Of a DNA stretch of 64,000 nucleotides, positions 25,801 through 36,545 are shown in pieces; position 1 is the stretch's first letter, and each line of letters starts with the position of its first letter. Under the pieces are notes generated by a model. It saw only the letters and a list, made by a program, of their open reading frames with translations. It was not told the origin of the DNA and ran no database searches. A program made the position numbers and the translations under genes. The DNA comes from Plasmodium brasilianum (lineage: Eukaryota > Apicomplexa > Aconoidasida > Haemosporida > Plasmodiidae): positions 651,501 through 715,500 of the forward strand of contig NC_090117.1 of assembly GCF_023973825.1 (NCBI RefSeq). Direction: 5' to 3'.

Positions 25801-26898
25801 GCGCTTTTCAGTATTTTGGTAATTTCGATTGTTTTGGCTATTATCAAAATTTGCATAAATTTGATAGTTCTTTGCATAAAGGTGCAATATGCTACAGAAA
25901 CTTCGAACGTTGAAGTTCCTCATCTTGGTATTAGCTGAAATCTGTTCACATATAATGGTGTAAATAATATCTTCATACTTTTGGGTTTTATTCCATTTTT
26001 GCAGTAAATACAAAAATATGCTCAATTGATTTTTAGTCATGCTTTTAATTTTTTTTGCTAAAATGTCTATATATATATAGACGATATCATAAATATGTAT
26101 TTTTTTTTTATAATGTTGATGAGTTATATCATTCTTAATAATAGTAAATGATGATATATTTTTTACATGTTCCTTGCTTTTTGTTATGCCTAGTAAAAGC
26201 ATAAAGATACTTTTTAAATTTATAAATTCATAATATTTTATTTCTTTACAAAAATCTATTATATATTTTTCCCACTCCTTTTCATTCTTTATTCTGTTTA
26301 TACCTAAATAATATATTTTTCTGCACACAGTGTTAAGAACTGCCATTTGGGTTTTATCCCCTCCATAGTTTGTATCATCTTTTACACTACTGCTCTGCAG
26401 GGGGGGTCGTCCATCAATGTTATTGTTCTTTCCATCATTACTGGTACTATAACTGTTATGTAAATTAGAGTTAGTACCAATAAGGGTGGTAGCTACTACT
26501 GTAGAAGTGGAGTTATATTTTTCCGTTATCAACTTCCAGGTAAGATACTTACTAATAAGGGAACTATATTTTTGCTTTTGTTTTATAGGAAACCCCAACA
26601 TGTGCTTATTACAAATAGGAAGAAGAGAACCCCATTTTATAGGGAACAATATGCTAACTCTTTGATTGTGTAGTACATTATGTTTACATAATATAGACTT
26701 TACATTGATGGTAATGCAATCCTTTGAGTTGTTATGACTATATGTTGATAAATATGTGTGTAAATTTGTATTTATTATAAAATTTTGTTTATATTTATCA
26801 ACAAATGAAACGAAGAAGCTGTTATTTATTTTATTAGTGAAAGAAAAATATTTTAACGAAACAGCTTCTCTTATGATGGATAATGTTCTTTTCCTCAT
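22861..26898 (-). CDS. Large helical-repeat protein, probably organellar RNA factor
   Basis: A single-exon frame of 1345 residues. The N-terminus (MRKRTLSIIREAVSLKYFSF) is basic, hydroxylated and free of acidic residues except one Glu, fitting a mitochondrial presequence. The region about 190-620 and again 780-920 contains repeated helical units of 35-40 residues with Leu/Tyr/Asn spacing (for example LYFLSSMYKLKINKNSIF, ITNIFYAFSKFNAD). This pattern matches the degenerate helical repeats of apicomplexan RAP/HPR/OPR-type RNA-binding proteins that act on organellar rRNA fragments. A poly-Ser/Asn tract (encoded by 23842-23880) and acidic linkers interrupt it. The last 100 residues end in a mixed alpha/beta segment where RAP domains usually sit, but I cannot show the RAP signature. 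Function is therefore inferred from architecture. An unrelated HEAT-like scaffold is the alternative. Confidence 0.8.
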   Translation of the reverse strand: MRKRTLSIIREAVSLKYFSFTNKINNSFFVSFVDKYKQNFIINTNLHTYLSTYSHNNSKDCITINVKSILCKHNVLHNQRVSILFPIKWGSLLPICNKHMLGFPIKQKQKYSSLISKYLTWKLITEKYNSTSTVVATTLIGTNSNLHNSYSTSNDGKNNNIDGRPPLQSSSVKDDTNYGGDKTQMAVLNTVCRKIYYLGINRIKNEKEWEKYIIDFCKEIKYYEFINLKSIFMLLLGITKSKEHVKNISSFTIIKNDITHQHYKKKIHIYDIVYIYIDILAKKIKSMTKNQLSIFLYLLQKWNKTQKYEDIIYTIICEQISANTKMRNFNVRSFCSILHLYAKNYQIYANFDNSQNNRNYQNTEKRFCIGTSREDTANKLSSSMKNCIVTDEHIKKIVSKFLRTKFRLEDVLYFLSSMYKLKINKNSIFESSLVQMLNENLINANYFLTPSLVLQLANLNIYNEELYKKLKCIIMQNYYFYNSVHITNIFYAFSKFNADSAVYDLFEKLSTHIMYNFPQKEKPSSSMKEEQNLCSPTNENTQNRCMNNIFSTFNIFQVTTIINSCLKCNYMKYDFFHALLLKVFTPTEAVTAVEGVTSETEQIQGQHTLDNLVNHLDVISKILKSFKIFVYKHITCFHHYDKGNEDKNPQVGQYTRPNNCPLEDVYFDEGYPVCLLNKEWVHKKVYRYASNYCLKGNDDNDRHYDCFFLPYVDQNEVSSKKIREQNKFELFWDNVSEKIRIIIENNLYDEKLKYILHNLMLCLSFSEVRFTNLHAYCQVIVKENFHFFTLNSLYMYIKIWYKFKIFNYEILEILLEQIYKNFHLLQDKKKIKINLLSYIIFKKINTQKGNQLIHLFLYEGENNKLKFEKENLKEKKNFNPTSTWDLPTETQLKQNFKNVEICSNFPIINYDEVDNRSYNGATRDDNSLSEEKRISECATIVQGKKEKASSSTRINESVCKQVERTESTPCSLHFFDYLNFSLFLILTQKSNADGCFELSALFSKGGSSSSSSSNSSSNSSIVLMHFSEGGKEEVLEKYSKRVEKNILNRKESIVRFFLIFADYLGNEKSSLHIFQMLYILHFIKIINEDIYSDIMKLEKMKNFSSPSAANKSEAYHNKKIFRLRKEDLQFINLAGGGNTTERDEVAGDEFQCEHTPCYSFSLHENNTHYAHYAYYRYQYESVKESIRSLSKVFKTFKYNQAICASRESKYSLKRIEVFYKLSTFLTVDMMFELEKENQEFYHFLLFYPQELKRTIVSVREDGTSFFKYEYDDSPLIHTEILFIYNFLKKIFPKNIRFSIVDTTQFITLSTYENEKVKTERVCEHVFNNDIKSNAIEFILEHIMGM

Positions 26899-27039
26899 AT
26901 CAAGTTTATGTTATTTTGTAATTATAACTACAGAAGAGAACTACATGTATGCGTCATTCTCTTATGTTTACATTATCCTTAAGCGGGGAAAGGCCTTCCC
27001 TTCTTTGCACATCATTATCGCTGTTATTGCGTATACATA

Positions 27040-27175
27040 CATATAGAAACATACGCATATATACATACGCATATATACATACGCATATATACATACACAT
27101 ATATACATACGCATATATACATACACATATATACATACGCATATATACATACACATATATACATACGCATATATA
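27040..27175. repeat. 14-base CATATATACATACG array
   Basis: About nine copies of CATATATACATACG alternating with CATATATACATACA. It generates spurious frames on both strands (26949-27230). Confidence 0.85.
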
Positions 27176-27254
27176 TGTTCACATCCCACACCTTTTATTG
27201 TTACTTCATGTATATTTTTTTTTTACCTAAACTTGTTATATTCTTAGAATCGTT

Positions 27255-27287
<33 letters not shown>

Positions 27288-27417
27288 AAGGAAGGAAGGA
27301 AGGAATAAATGAAGGATGGACAAAAGGAAGCATATATGTTTACATTTGTACGAAATACTTTTTACAATTTACAATTAAAAAAAATAAATAAAATTACAAA
27401 ACGAAAAATAAGATAAA

Positions 27418-27650
27418 ATGTAATAAAACAAAATACGCTACAACATGATTTAATTTAATAAAACAAAATACGCTACAACATGATTTAATTTAATAAAACA
27501 AAATACGCTACAACATGATTTAATTTAATAAAATACAATACGCTACAACATGATTTAATTTAATAAAATACAATACGCTACAGCATGATATAATTTAATA
27601 AAATACAATACGCTACAGCATGATATAATTTAATAAAATACAATATGGTT
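27418..27650. repeat. 35-base minisatellite
   Basis: About six tandem copies of a 35-base unit containing AATACGCTACAACATGATTT, drifting at one end (ACAACATGATT to ACAGCATGATA; AAACAAAATACG to AAATACAATACG). Single substitutions are shared by neighbouring copies, so the order of duplication can be read. It is G/C-richer than its surroundings and non-coding. Confidence 0.85.
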
Positions 27651-28262
27651 TAGTGCGATATAGTGAAATATCACCCGGGTACAGTGTATGAAGAAAAATG
27701 AAATATCAACGTATGAGTTAAAAGGGCAATGTAGGTCTTACGTTTTTCCATTTTTATTTATGCAGATTGACAGCTAAGCAAATTTTTTATAATTTTACGA
27801 AAAGGGTACAGTACACACAATTCGAAATTACAAAATAATATGTAGCTCCCTTTTTTCCATCTTTTTAAAATAATATATATTAAAAATTTTCAAAAATTTT
27901 TATTTTGTCATAGGGATGAGCACAGATTGAGAAAAAATAAATGCATCCATATATAATTATCATAGGAGTAATAACAGCATTAGTTAGAGTAGTGGTTTAA
28001 AAAAAAAAAAAAAAAAAAAAAAGATCAGCTCATTCTTGGAAGACTCCTGTAAATTTTAAATTTTGGATAAAAAAAAAAAAAAATAAATAAATAAAAATAA
28101 AAATAAAAAATACATAAAGTATGATTTATATATATGCTATAATTATATAATAAACGTTACGCATATTTGTGTGAAGTACATTCTTTTTTTTCTTTGTCAC
28201 ACCATTTTACACGCACATTTGATGCTTATACAACGCTTGTACAACTTATTTGCTCTTTAAAT

Positions 28263-29012
28263 TTACCTGTAAGTGTTGTCTACTAGTTTGTTGAATTTTC
28301 CATATAGATATGACTTCTCTACTCTTTTTAAAAGGGGCCTTAAGTTCTTGTTCTTCCCTAAGAAGAAAAAAAAAAAAAAAATATATGCATACATCCCAGT
28401 ACAAGTATATACATAATTTTCTGTTCATCGGAAGGACGTGCTTTCAAAGAGCATCAAGCAGCAGATACCTGTGAAACGCGCGTAGTTAATTCCGTGCAAC
28501 GTTAATTTTTTTTTTGTTTTTGATTTTATGTGCTTCTGGTAAAACATCCTGCAATGGAGGAGAAAAAAAAAAAAAAAAAATAAAATTTCTAAAAAGATTA
28601 AACGCTCAATTCGTGTTTAACTAGGTATATATACGTATATGTGTACGTATAAGTATATCTATATGAACACATATATATAAAAACATAGACATACAAATGT
28701 GCGCGTTTACGTAAATTCATATACTATATATACACATGTACAAATGTGTGCGTGCGTGTACGATGAACAGTTGTTAGGGGGTGTAGCGATAGAATAAAAC
28801 ACATTTTTGATTTTTGTTTTTGATTTTTCACAAAATTTTACGAACACGTGTCGGTTAATAACTGGGTCATGTTTCCTTAATGCCAATCTAAACTTGGATT
28901 TATTAGGAGAAATATAAGTAGAATAAATATAGTTACTTGCACAGGAGGATACTAAGCTCACATGAACTCTTTTGCTTCTTGACCGAAAGAACACATTGCT
29001 TAAAAAAAGCAT
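28263..29012 (-). CDS. Small basic three-exon protein, possibly organellar
   Basis: I assembled three minus-strand exons with matching phases: 29012-28762, 28548-28469 and 28357-28263, giving 141 residues ending at TAA. The junctions are TC|GTACAC to CAG|G (phase 2) and ACAG|GTATCT to TTAG|GG (phase 1). The protein begins MLFLSNVFFRSRSKRVHVSL, which is basic and hydroxylated like a mitochondrial or apicoplast leader. It continues with a Lys/Arg-rich body (NKSKFRLALRKHDPVINRH; YQKHIKSKTKKKLTLHGINY) and ends with LLKRVEKSYLYGKFNKLVDN. Size and charge are those of a ribosomal protein, but I cannot match a family. The final AGGTAAAT could also act as a donor, so a further exon is possible. An alternative frame of exon 3 is open but does not match the phase. 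Confidence 0.55.
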
Positions 29013-29468
29013 TTTTCATGGATCGGCTATAAATAATGTACACACATATGTAATAATGCAATATGTAAGTAAACTTCTTAATCATACACAGGTAAGGATG
29101 TGCACATTTGGAGCCTTAAACTGGGAGGAGTTATTGAAATGTTTTCAAAGAGTTATTAGATGAACCTGTTTTAAATGTGCACGCATAGCAGTGTTTTGTT
29201 CACATGCTCTCACAGTATATTATGTTTCTTTTACACTTAATCTTACTATTACTCTTACTCGCGCTCTTTCTTTTTCTTTTTCTCTCTTTTTTTTTTTTTT
29301 TTTTTTTTGGGGTACCTTTTATGTAGAAAGAAATAAGAAAAAGGCAAAAAAAAAAAGAAAGAAAATAAAACACTGAAACAAAATTACCTTAAAATGAATA
29401 GTTAAAAATTGTGTTCCTTCAAGTCACAATGCTAACCTTCTTAAATAATATTTTTAAGCCCAAAAAAG

Positions 29469-29502
<34 letters not shown>

Positions 29503-30235
29503 CGCCTTCTACTGTACCCAATTTTTTCCCCCATACTGTGTAGAGATTTTTTTTTTGCTTCATTAGGGCAAGGAAAATAAAAATTGCATTAAATATACGT
29601 ACATATAAAAATAGGCATATTACGAATATATATATACATATATATATATATATATTTATACATACAAACATTTATGTGTATTTATTATTTTTTTTTTTTT
29701 AGTGTGCGTTGGAGAGCTAAACTTTATGTTCTTTTGTAGAGGAATACTTATTCTCATATAATAATGTAAAAAAAAAAAAAAAAAAGAGAAAAAAGAAAAG
29801 AAAAAAGAAAAAAAAGAAGCCATTCATGCCAAAGAAACAGAAGATGAAATAGAAAAAAAAAAAAATTTTCCTATAACAATATAATAAAGGAAATGATTAA
29901 CTGCTGCTGGTAGGCAAAGACATAATGATATTAGTGTACAAACTGAAAAAAAAAAGAAGCGAAGAAGCTGGAAAACTGGCAAACTAGAAAACGAACGAAT
30001 GGGCAAACTAGCAAACGAACGAATGGGAATACTAGCAAACAAACGAGTGGGAATACTATCAAACGAATGAGTGGACATTCAATAAACCATTCATTTGAGG
30101 TTTATATCACTATTTCTCTGCGTTTGAATAGAATATTTGCACATTGAATTGTACATATTTGTTTATAAAAAAAAAAAAAAAGAAGGAAATATATATGGCA
30201 AAAAAATAAAAATAAAAATAATAATAAAAATAATA

Positions 30236-30290
<55 letters not shown>

Positions 30291-30455
30291 AAGTAAATAA
30301 ATAAATAAATAAGTAAATAAAAAAAATAAGTGAGTATATAAAAATAAATATATGCGCCAGGTTAAAGGAGTAGCATCTTTCTGTTCTATTTTTTTTCTTT
30401 TCCGCTTTCCTTTTCCCCTTTTCATTTTACCGAAATCGAAACAGCATATTTAGAG
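29013..30455. other. Divergent intergenic region
   Basis: Lies between the divergent small spliced gene and the MFS transporter, so it should carry both promoters. It contains A runs at 29468-29501 and 30238-30288, and a degenerate array near 29975-30075 (CAAACTAGCAAACGAACGAATGGG-like). No motif can be assigned as a promoter element. Confidence 0.5.
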
Positions 30456-32161
30456 ATGAAACAAGAAGAAAATTCGGAAGCCTGGTCAAAATATAAAATA
30501 ATTTTAGGAGGTTTTTTAATACATTGCACATTAGGTAGTATTTACTGCTTCTCAAACATAAGTGTGTATGTTATATCATATATGAAGATAATAGGATGTT
30601 CTAATGTTACGTATAAAGATAGTAGTTGGATATATGTATTAACACTAATATTTCAGTGCTTCTTTGGTTTTTTTGGGGGAATTTTAAATCAAAATTTGGG
30701 TCCTCAAATAAGTGTCTTATTAGGAGGATGGTTGATGTGCCTAGGAATTTTACTATCCTATTTTACTGTATTCAATTTCTATCTATTTTTAATGACTTAT
30801 GGAATATTGTGCGGGATAGGCTGCGGGATAGCATACCCTATCCCCCTTTCTGTGGCTGTTAAGAAGCACTACGACCACAAGGGAGTGGTGAGGAATTACT
30901 CTTTGCAAGTGGTGTGCGTCCATTCGTGTGTGTTTATGTATATATTTACACACCAACACACATATAATTATTCTTACATACATATATACCTACCAACACA
31001 TCCATATGCTCATGTTTATTCACGTGTGCATAATCCTCAACGGGATGATGCATACACATAGATACTCTGCAAGTTACATGTTTCTGTTACAACAAATTGA
31101 GTTTCGTTTGCGAATTTTTTTTTTTTCTTCCCTCTTCTCTCTTTTTTTTTTCTTTTTTTTTTTTTTTTTTTTTCCCCTTAATCCCCATTGCCAAATATTT
31201 TAACTGACATATTTTTTAGATAAGCGGGATAATTTTCCTGGGACGAGGATTGGCGGTTTTTATAATATGCCCCATGCAAAACTATTTTATAAATAAATAT
31301 AATTATATGCCTGATTATAGCCCAGAATTCGAGAGTACAGAGGAGAAATATTTTAGTAATCTGGACATTTTAAATAAAGTACCATATTTATTTATATATG
31401 AGGGTATATTTTTTGCCATAATTCAATTCATTGGTGCATGTTTAATTTCAGATACAAATGATTCTTCAAAAGAATTTATGGCATATAATGATAAAAGTAG
31501 TAAATTATTATATTGTGAAAATAAAAGTTTTACTTATAAAAATAATGGGATAACTAATTCATTTAGGACATTATCAAATACATCGAATTTTTCATTTCGA
31601 GAATCGAATAGTACATTTATTAATCGTGATTTTATTTTAATATGGTTAATGGTTTTTTTTAATTGGCAAGCTATTTCTTATACTCAAATATTTTGGAAAA
31701 TATTTGGTTTAAATTATTTATATATAGATGATAGATCTTTATCTCTAATGGGTGCTGTTTCATCTCTTTTTAACATCTTTGGAAGACTTTTTTGGGGGTT
31801 TATAAGTGATTTAACAAGTTTTAAAACTGCATTAATATTAATGAGTATGTTAATGAGTTTCTTAACAGTTACCTTAACATTGTCAGGTATTTATGGAAGA
31901 ATTACTTACTCAGTTTGGGTTTGCCTTATTTTTTTTTGTCATGCAGGAACATTTTCCATTTTTCCATCTATAACTGCACACACATTTGGAACGAAAAATT
32001 TTGGCCCCATATTTGGTCTACTTTTTACAGCTAGGGCTTTCTCGAGTATCATTAACGCAATGATTTCCGCAGTCATTCTAAACAGCGTCGGAAATATTGC
32101 CATGTGTGCAATTGTTTCCCTTTCCTCCTTTGTCAGCATTATGCTCGCGCTGGCCTTCTAA
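30456..32161 (+). CDS. Major facilitator transporter, monocarboxylate/oxalate-formate type
   Basis: Two exons: 30456-30887 and 31220-32161. The phase-0 junction GTG|GTGAGG to TTTTTTAG|ATA makes HYDHKGVISGIIFLGRGLAV, the loop and start of TM5 typical of this family. The product has 457 residues. About 10-12 membrane helices are visible: the first at residues 16-37, a Gly-rich helix with LGGWLMCLGILL, then GILCGIGCGIAYPIPLSV. A long polar cytosolic loop of about 60 residues follows TM6, and the second half includes NIFGRLFWGFISDLTS, the repeat of the MFS loop signature. This fits the OFA/monocarboxylate-H+ branch that exports lactate or similar acids across membranes in Plasmodium. Substrate is not readable from sequence. 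The corresponding gene on P. falciparum chromosome 2 is, as I recall, annotated as a monocarboxylate transporter. Confidence 0.85.
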
Positions 32162-32206
32162 GAAAAAAAAAAATTAAAAAAATGAAGCGAGTGAACAAAT
32201 TATTAA

Positions 32207-32460
32207 GTGAAAAAAAACATGAACAAAGTGAGAAAAATTAACCGAGTTATAAATATTATGAACATAGTGAAAAAAAACATGAACAAAGTGAGAAAAATTA
32301 ACCGAGTTATAAATATTATTAACATAGTGAAAAAAAACATGAACAACGTGAGAAAAATTAACCGAGTTATAAATATTATGAACATAGTGAAAAAAAACAT
32401 GAACAACGTGAGAAAAATTAATCCAGTAATAAAAATTATGAACATAGTGAAAAAAAACAT
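32207..32460. repeat. 60-base minisatellite, four copies
   Basis: Period of exactly 60 bases, each unit containing GTGAGAAAAATTAACCGAGT. Copies differ by a few substitutions (AACAAAGTG to AACAACGTG; CCGAGTTATAAA to CCAGTAATAAA). It starts about 45 bases after the MFS stop codon, so it probably lies in the 3' untranslated region. Open frames exist on both strands through the array (32174-32623 and 32207-32626) because the period is divisible by three. Confidence 0.9.
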
Positions 32461-32580
32461 GAACGAAATGAATAAAAACATGAACGAAATGAATAAAAAC
32501 ATGAACGAAATGAATAAAAACATGAACGAAATGAAAAAAAGCATGAACGAAATGAATAAAAACATGAACAAAATTAACGG
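32461..32580. repeat. 21-base minisatellite (AACATGAACGAAATGAATAAA)
   Basis: About six copies of AACATGAACGAAATGAATAA plus A, directly following the 60-base array and sharing its AACATGAACGAA word, so it probably arose from the end of that array. Confidence 0.85.
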
Positions 32581-32639
32581 AGTGAAAAAAAATATAGCAG
32601 AGGGCGCATTTCAGTTTTTCCATTAGAGCATAAATATGG

Positions 32640-35061
32640 TTAAGATTTTATTTGTAGACATACATTGCATGTACTCCTTGTCTTTTCACCTTTTATGTAA
32701 ATTTGTGAAATTCTACTACTGTGAACGGTTTTTCCTTTAGCGTTTTCAAGTATAACATTTTTCGTATGTGCATTTATAAATAAATAAATAAATAAATAAA
32801 TATATATATATATATATATACATCCATGCTTGAATACTTGCATACTTGCATATGTTTGCACACCTGTGTATACGCATGTACGATGGAGGCGATGTCTGTA
32901 CCTTAAGCGGCCGTGTGGGTGATACGTATCCGTTTTCATTTTTTATACGTTGCATAATAATTAGAAAAAATAAAATACTAAAATAATCACCTGTGTGTAT
33001 AGGTGATTTTTACATTCCTTTCCATTTCTGTAGGTACCAAATAAAAAAAAAAAAAAAAGATTTATATATACATATATATTTATATATATATTTATGAATG
33101 GTTCATATTGTACCTTCTGTAATTCTTATGGAGGATTGGCTTTAATTAATATTACTATTTTTATTTATTTAAACATTATTTTATATGTCTAATGCCCATA
33201 ATTATTTTGTTTTTTTTCTTGTGCATATGTATATATATATATGGTTCACAAAGTAGTAAAAGTAGTTTTCGGATGATGTTCCACGCGCCCACATACATAT
33301 ACATATAATATATTGTTAACCTTGTGTCTTTTTTTTTTTTTTTTTTTTTATTAATTTTTTTGTCTTTATGTACCATGCTCCTTTTTCCATTTCAATTTTG
33401 TTTTATGTTTTATTTCCACCATTATGTCGAAAAAGAAAAAGAAGTTACATAACGCTATGTGCATGTTCAAATTACTCACACAAATGGCATAAATATATAT
33501 TATTTTTTTTATAGTTTTCAATTCATTTTAACCTCATATGTCAAGAAGTAAAACAACAATTCATAAATGTAATTTTATTTTTTTTTTTCTTTTCAAATTT
33601 TGTTCTTATGTTTTAGACGGTCTTCAAACGATTTTGTTTTTCTTTTGTTAAAATTAAAACTGGTTAATATATAATTAAATGATGGGAAAAAAAAAAAAAA
33701 AAAAATTATACGTAAGGAAAAATTAAAAAAAAAAAAAAAAAAATTGTAGGCTATTTTGTTAAGCGGTAGTATGTGGTGGTAGTAATAGTGATAGTAATTA
33801 TGGTAGTAGTAGTAGAGGCATTCCTTTACAGCATCCACTTAGGTTATCTTTCCACAGTTTGTGTACTAACGTTCACTTGGTAAATGTATAAAAAGTTAAG
33901 ACTGCATTTAGGTACACATGAATTTCATTTATATAAATAAAAGTCTATTTTGTGTGAGCTGCAAATGTGAGTGTAACACATTTTTACGAATTGATGGATT
34001 AGCTAGCTATTTTGTCTTTTATCCTTTTCATCCGATCTCTCTATGCAACAGTATTAAGGGGGAATCCCTATATGTAACTTTCCACAATATGAAATAAAAT
34101 ATTTATTAAATAATTTTAAAATATTAATTAAAAAGCAATTGTATGATGAACTGTTAAATTACACTTCTTCGAATTGAACACCAGTTGAAATTAGTATGCG
34201 ACATAATGAAACATATATTCACCTTGGTAAACTTTAAATTTATTCATGTATTAAAATTAATGGACGAAAAAGTAAAACTAACCATTTTATATTTTGGCAA
34301 ACAGTATATGATTTACTATCTTTTGTTTTTATCATTTATCTCTACAAGGTGTTCACGCATTATGTTATTGCGTTATTAGGCTATTAGGTTATTAGGCTAT
34401 TAGGTTATTAGGCTATTAGGTTATTAGGCTATTAGGCTATTAGGCTATTAGGCTATTAGGTTATTAGGTTATTAGGTTATTAGGTTATTAGGCTATTAGG
34501 TTATTAGGCTATTAGGTTATTAGGCTATTAGGTTATTAGGCTATTAGGTTATTAGGCTATTAGGTTATTAGGTTATTAGGCTATTAGGTTATTAGGTTAT
34601 TAGGCTATTAGGTTATTAGGTTATTACATTTTTTTTTTTTTTTTTCAGTATGTATGAATGTTTGAAAGGCACACACTATGAAATATGCAGTTAATACCCC
34701 TTTTCTGATAGGATATATGGAGTAAATAGTTTTTTTCAATTCCATTCAAGGAACAGTTAATGTCATATGTATGTATCCTTTTGTAATGGACTTGAATTTT
34801 TCTTTTTCATTTTTGTACTCGTAATAATAAATGTTATTTCAATGTTTATTAAAGATTTCTTAAAAAAAAAAAAAAAAAAATTGGACACAAAAAGACAAGC
34901 AAGGTGGATATCAGGACTACGTCAAAATGAAGGCAGTATGAGGATAAAACGAAAGCCATATAAAGGTAAAGTCAATATGACGATAAAATGAAGTCCATAT
35001 AAGTCTAAATAAAAGCAAAAGCTGGAACCTCCAATTTTGCATTTTTTTATCATGTTCTATT
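32640..35061. other. Intergenic spacer
   Basis: About 2.4 kb including a TAAA array (32775-32800), homopolymer runs near 33332 and 33690, and the 8-base array at 34366-34626. A frame at 34185-34379 (64 codons) reads less repetitively than others but has no domain or splice context. No gene is supported. Confidence 0.45.
34366..34626. repeat. 8-base array (YTATTAGG)n
   Basis: About 32 copies of CTATTAGG or TTATTAGG. Only the first base of the unit varies (C or T), so the array reads as a binary string. It is G-richer on the plus strand. It differs from the Plasmodium telomere repeat (GGGTTYA), so I do not read it as interstitial telomere. Confidence 0.9.
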
Positions 35062-36492
35062 ATGGAAATTAAAGTGAAATACGGAAAAGGGAAAATTACA
35101 ATTTGCAGTAATATAGCGCTTTTGTTAAAGTTTGTTAAGCTCTACTTAAAATATGGGGAAAGAAATGTGAGAATTACGCATTTTTCCCTAATTCGATTTG
35201 ACTTCATCTTATTCTATTTGACTTTATCTTATTCGATTGGACTTTATCTTATTCGATTGGACTTTATCTTATTCGATTGGACTTTATCTTATTCGATTGG
35301 ACTTTATCTTATTGGATTGGACTTCATCTTATTGGATTTGACTTTATCTTATTCGATTGGACTTCATCTTATCAATTTGACTTCATCTTGTTCGATTTGA
35401 CTTTATCTTATTCGATTGGACTTCATCTTATCAATTTGACTTCGTCTTATCAATTTGACTTCATCTTATTCGATATTATTACATTTTACAAAATTTTACT
35501 ACATTTAACCCTTTTTAAACGCTACAAGTACTCCCAGAACTCGGTTTAAATTAGCACTATGGAAGGACGCGTTAAATGGGTACTGAAATATAAAATAATA
35601 TAAATTTTTTTTTTTTTTTCTCTTTTTTTTTTGGTAATAAACACCCTGCTCAACTGTCAATCGTAATTCCCGCCACGCGAAAATATACACACGTAAATAT
35701 ACATATAAATATATGTAAATATATATAAATATATGTAAATATATATAAATATGTGTAAATATATATAAATATATGTAAATATATATAAATATGTGTAAAT
35801 ATATATAAATATGCGTAAATATATATAAATATATGTAAATATATATAAATATATGTAAATATATATAAATATGCGTAAATATATATAAATATATGTAAAT
35901 ATATATAAATATATGTAAATATATATAAATATATGTAAATATATATAAATATGTGTAAATAGAGTTACATATGAATATATATGAACACACGCTTACTTCA
36001 TGTCAAGTTACTTGCTTTTCCTTGCCATGACCTCCTTTTTTCCCTCCTTTTTTTTCTCTTTTTTTGCTTCTTTTTAATCATCTATGCGTATACGCAAAAA
36101 TAGGTGTGCATAACATATACACACATTCGTGCATTCATATCATTATAGACTTTAAGTACTACACACGTCAGTCTCCACATATACGCCCGAGAAAAACGTG
36201 TTAATATGTACCTTCACAGGGAACTGTGCTTTTGAAGAGTCAGTTACTCTTACGCTGTTTAGGAAAGTAACAGCGAATGTATTACTACATAAATGCATAA
36301 TACGTACGTGCGCATGCATATATGCACGCATACGTCCTTGTATATATACTTGGGTACATTCCTGCACATGTGCACAAGGGCACATCATTTCATATATGAT
36401 ATTAACGTTAGCCCCTTCTTTGAGTTTTTTTTTTTTTTCCTTTCAGCTTTGCGTACAAAAAATATGAGCAAATGCAAGAAAATTATTCCTGA
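35062..36492 (+). CDS. Possible 65-residue three-exon protein
   Basis: Three exons with consistent phase: 35062-35166, 36220-36266 and 36447-36492. Donors are AAT|GTGAGA and AA|GTAACA. Acceptors are CTTCACAG and CCTTTCAG, both pyrimidine-preceded. The product starts [20 protein letters not shown], has a Leu/Lys-rich helical middle ([15 protein letters not shown], then [15 protein letters not shown]) and ends [16 protein letters not shown] do not recognise it. The first intron would be 1053 bases and contains two minisatellites (35190-35475 and 35697-35960), long for this genome, so the first exon may belong elsewhere. The last two exons are the better supported part. Confidence 0.4.
35190..35475. 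repeat. 20-base array (GATTGGACTTTATCTTATTC)
   Basis: About fourteen copies with variants GATTTGACTTCATCTTATTC and a shortened form TCAATTTGACTTCATCTTA. Plus-strand frames of Leu/Ile/Phe/Ser-rich composition come from it. Confidence 0.9.
35697..35960. repeat. 20-base array (AAATATATATAAATATATGT)
   Basis: About thirteen copies of a strict 20-base period, with the last dinucleotides varying among ATGT, GTGT and GCGT. The minus-strand frame at 35505-35990 is repeat-derived. Confidence 0.9.
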
Positions 36493-36513
36493 ACAGTTCA
36501 GCTAAAAAAGAAG

Positions 36514-36540
<27 letters not shown>

Positions 36541-36545
<5 letters not shown>

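Larger units (their letters stand above)
26899..28262. other. Intergenic spacer with two minisatellites
   Basis: Lies upstream of the helical-repeat gene and downstream of the small spliced gene. It contains the CATATATACATACG array (27040-27175), an A run near 27257-27284 and the 35-base array at 27418-27650. No gene is supported. Confidence 0.5.

Noticed and set aside
32174..32623. 149-codon minus-strand frame of Phe/His/Val repeats
   Set aside because: It is the complement of the 60-base and 21-base arrays and has no non-repeat portion.
34366..34626. Interstitial telomere sequence
   Set aside because: The unit is YTATTAGG (8 bases), not the 7-base Plasmodium telomere GGGTTYA.
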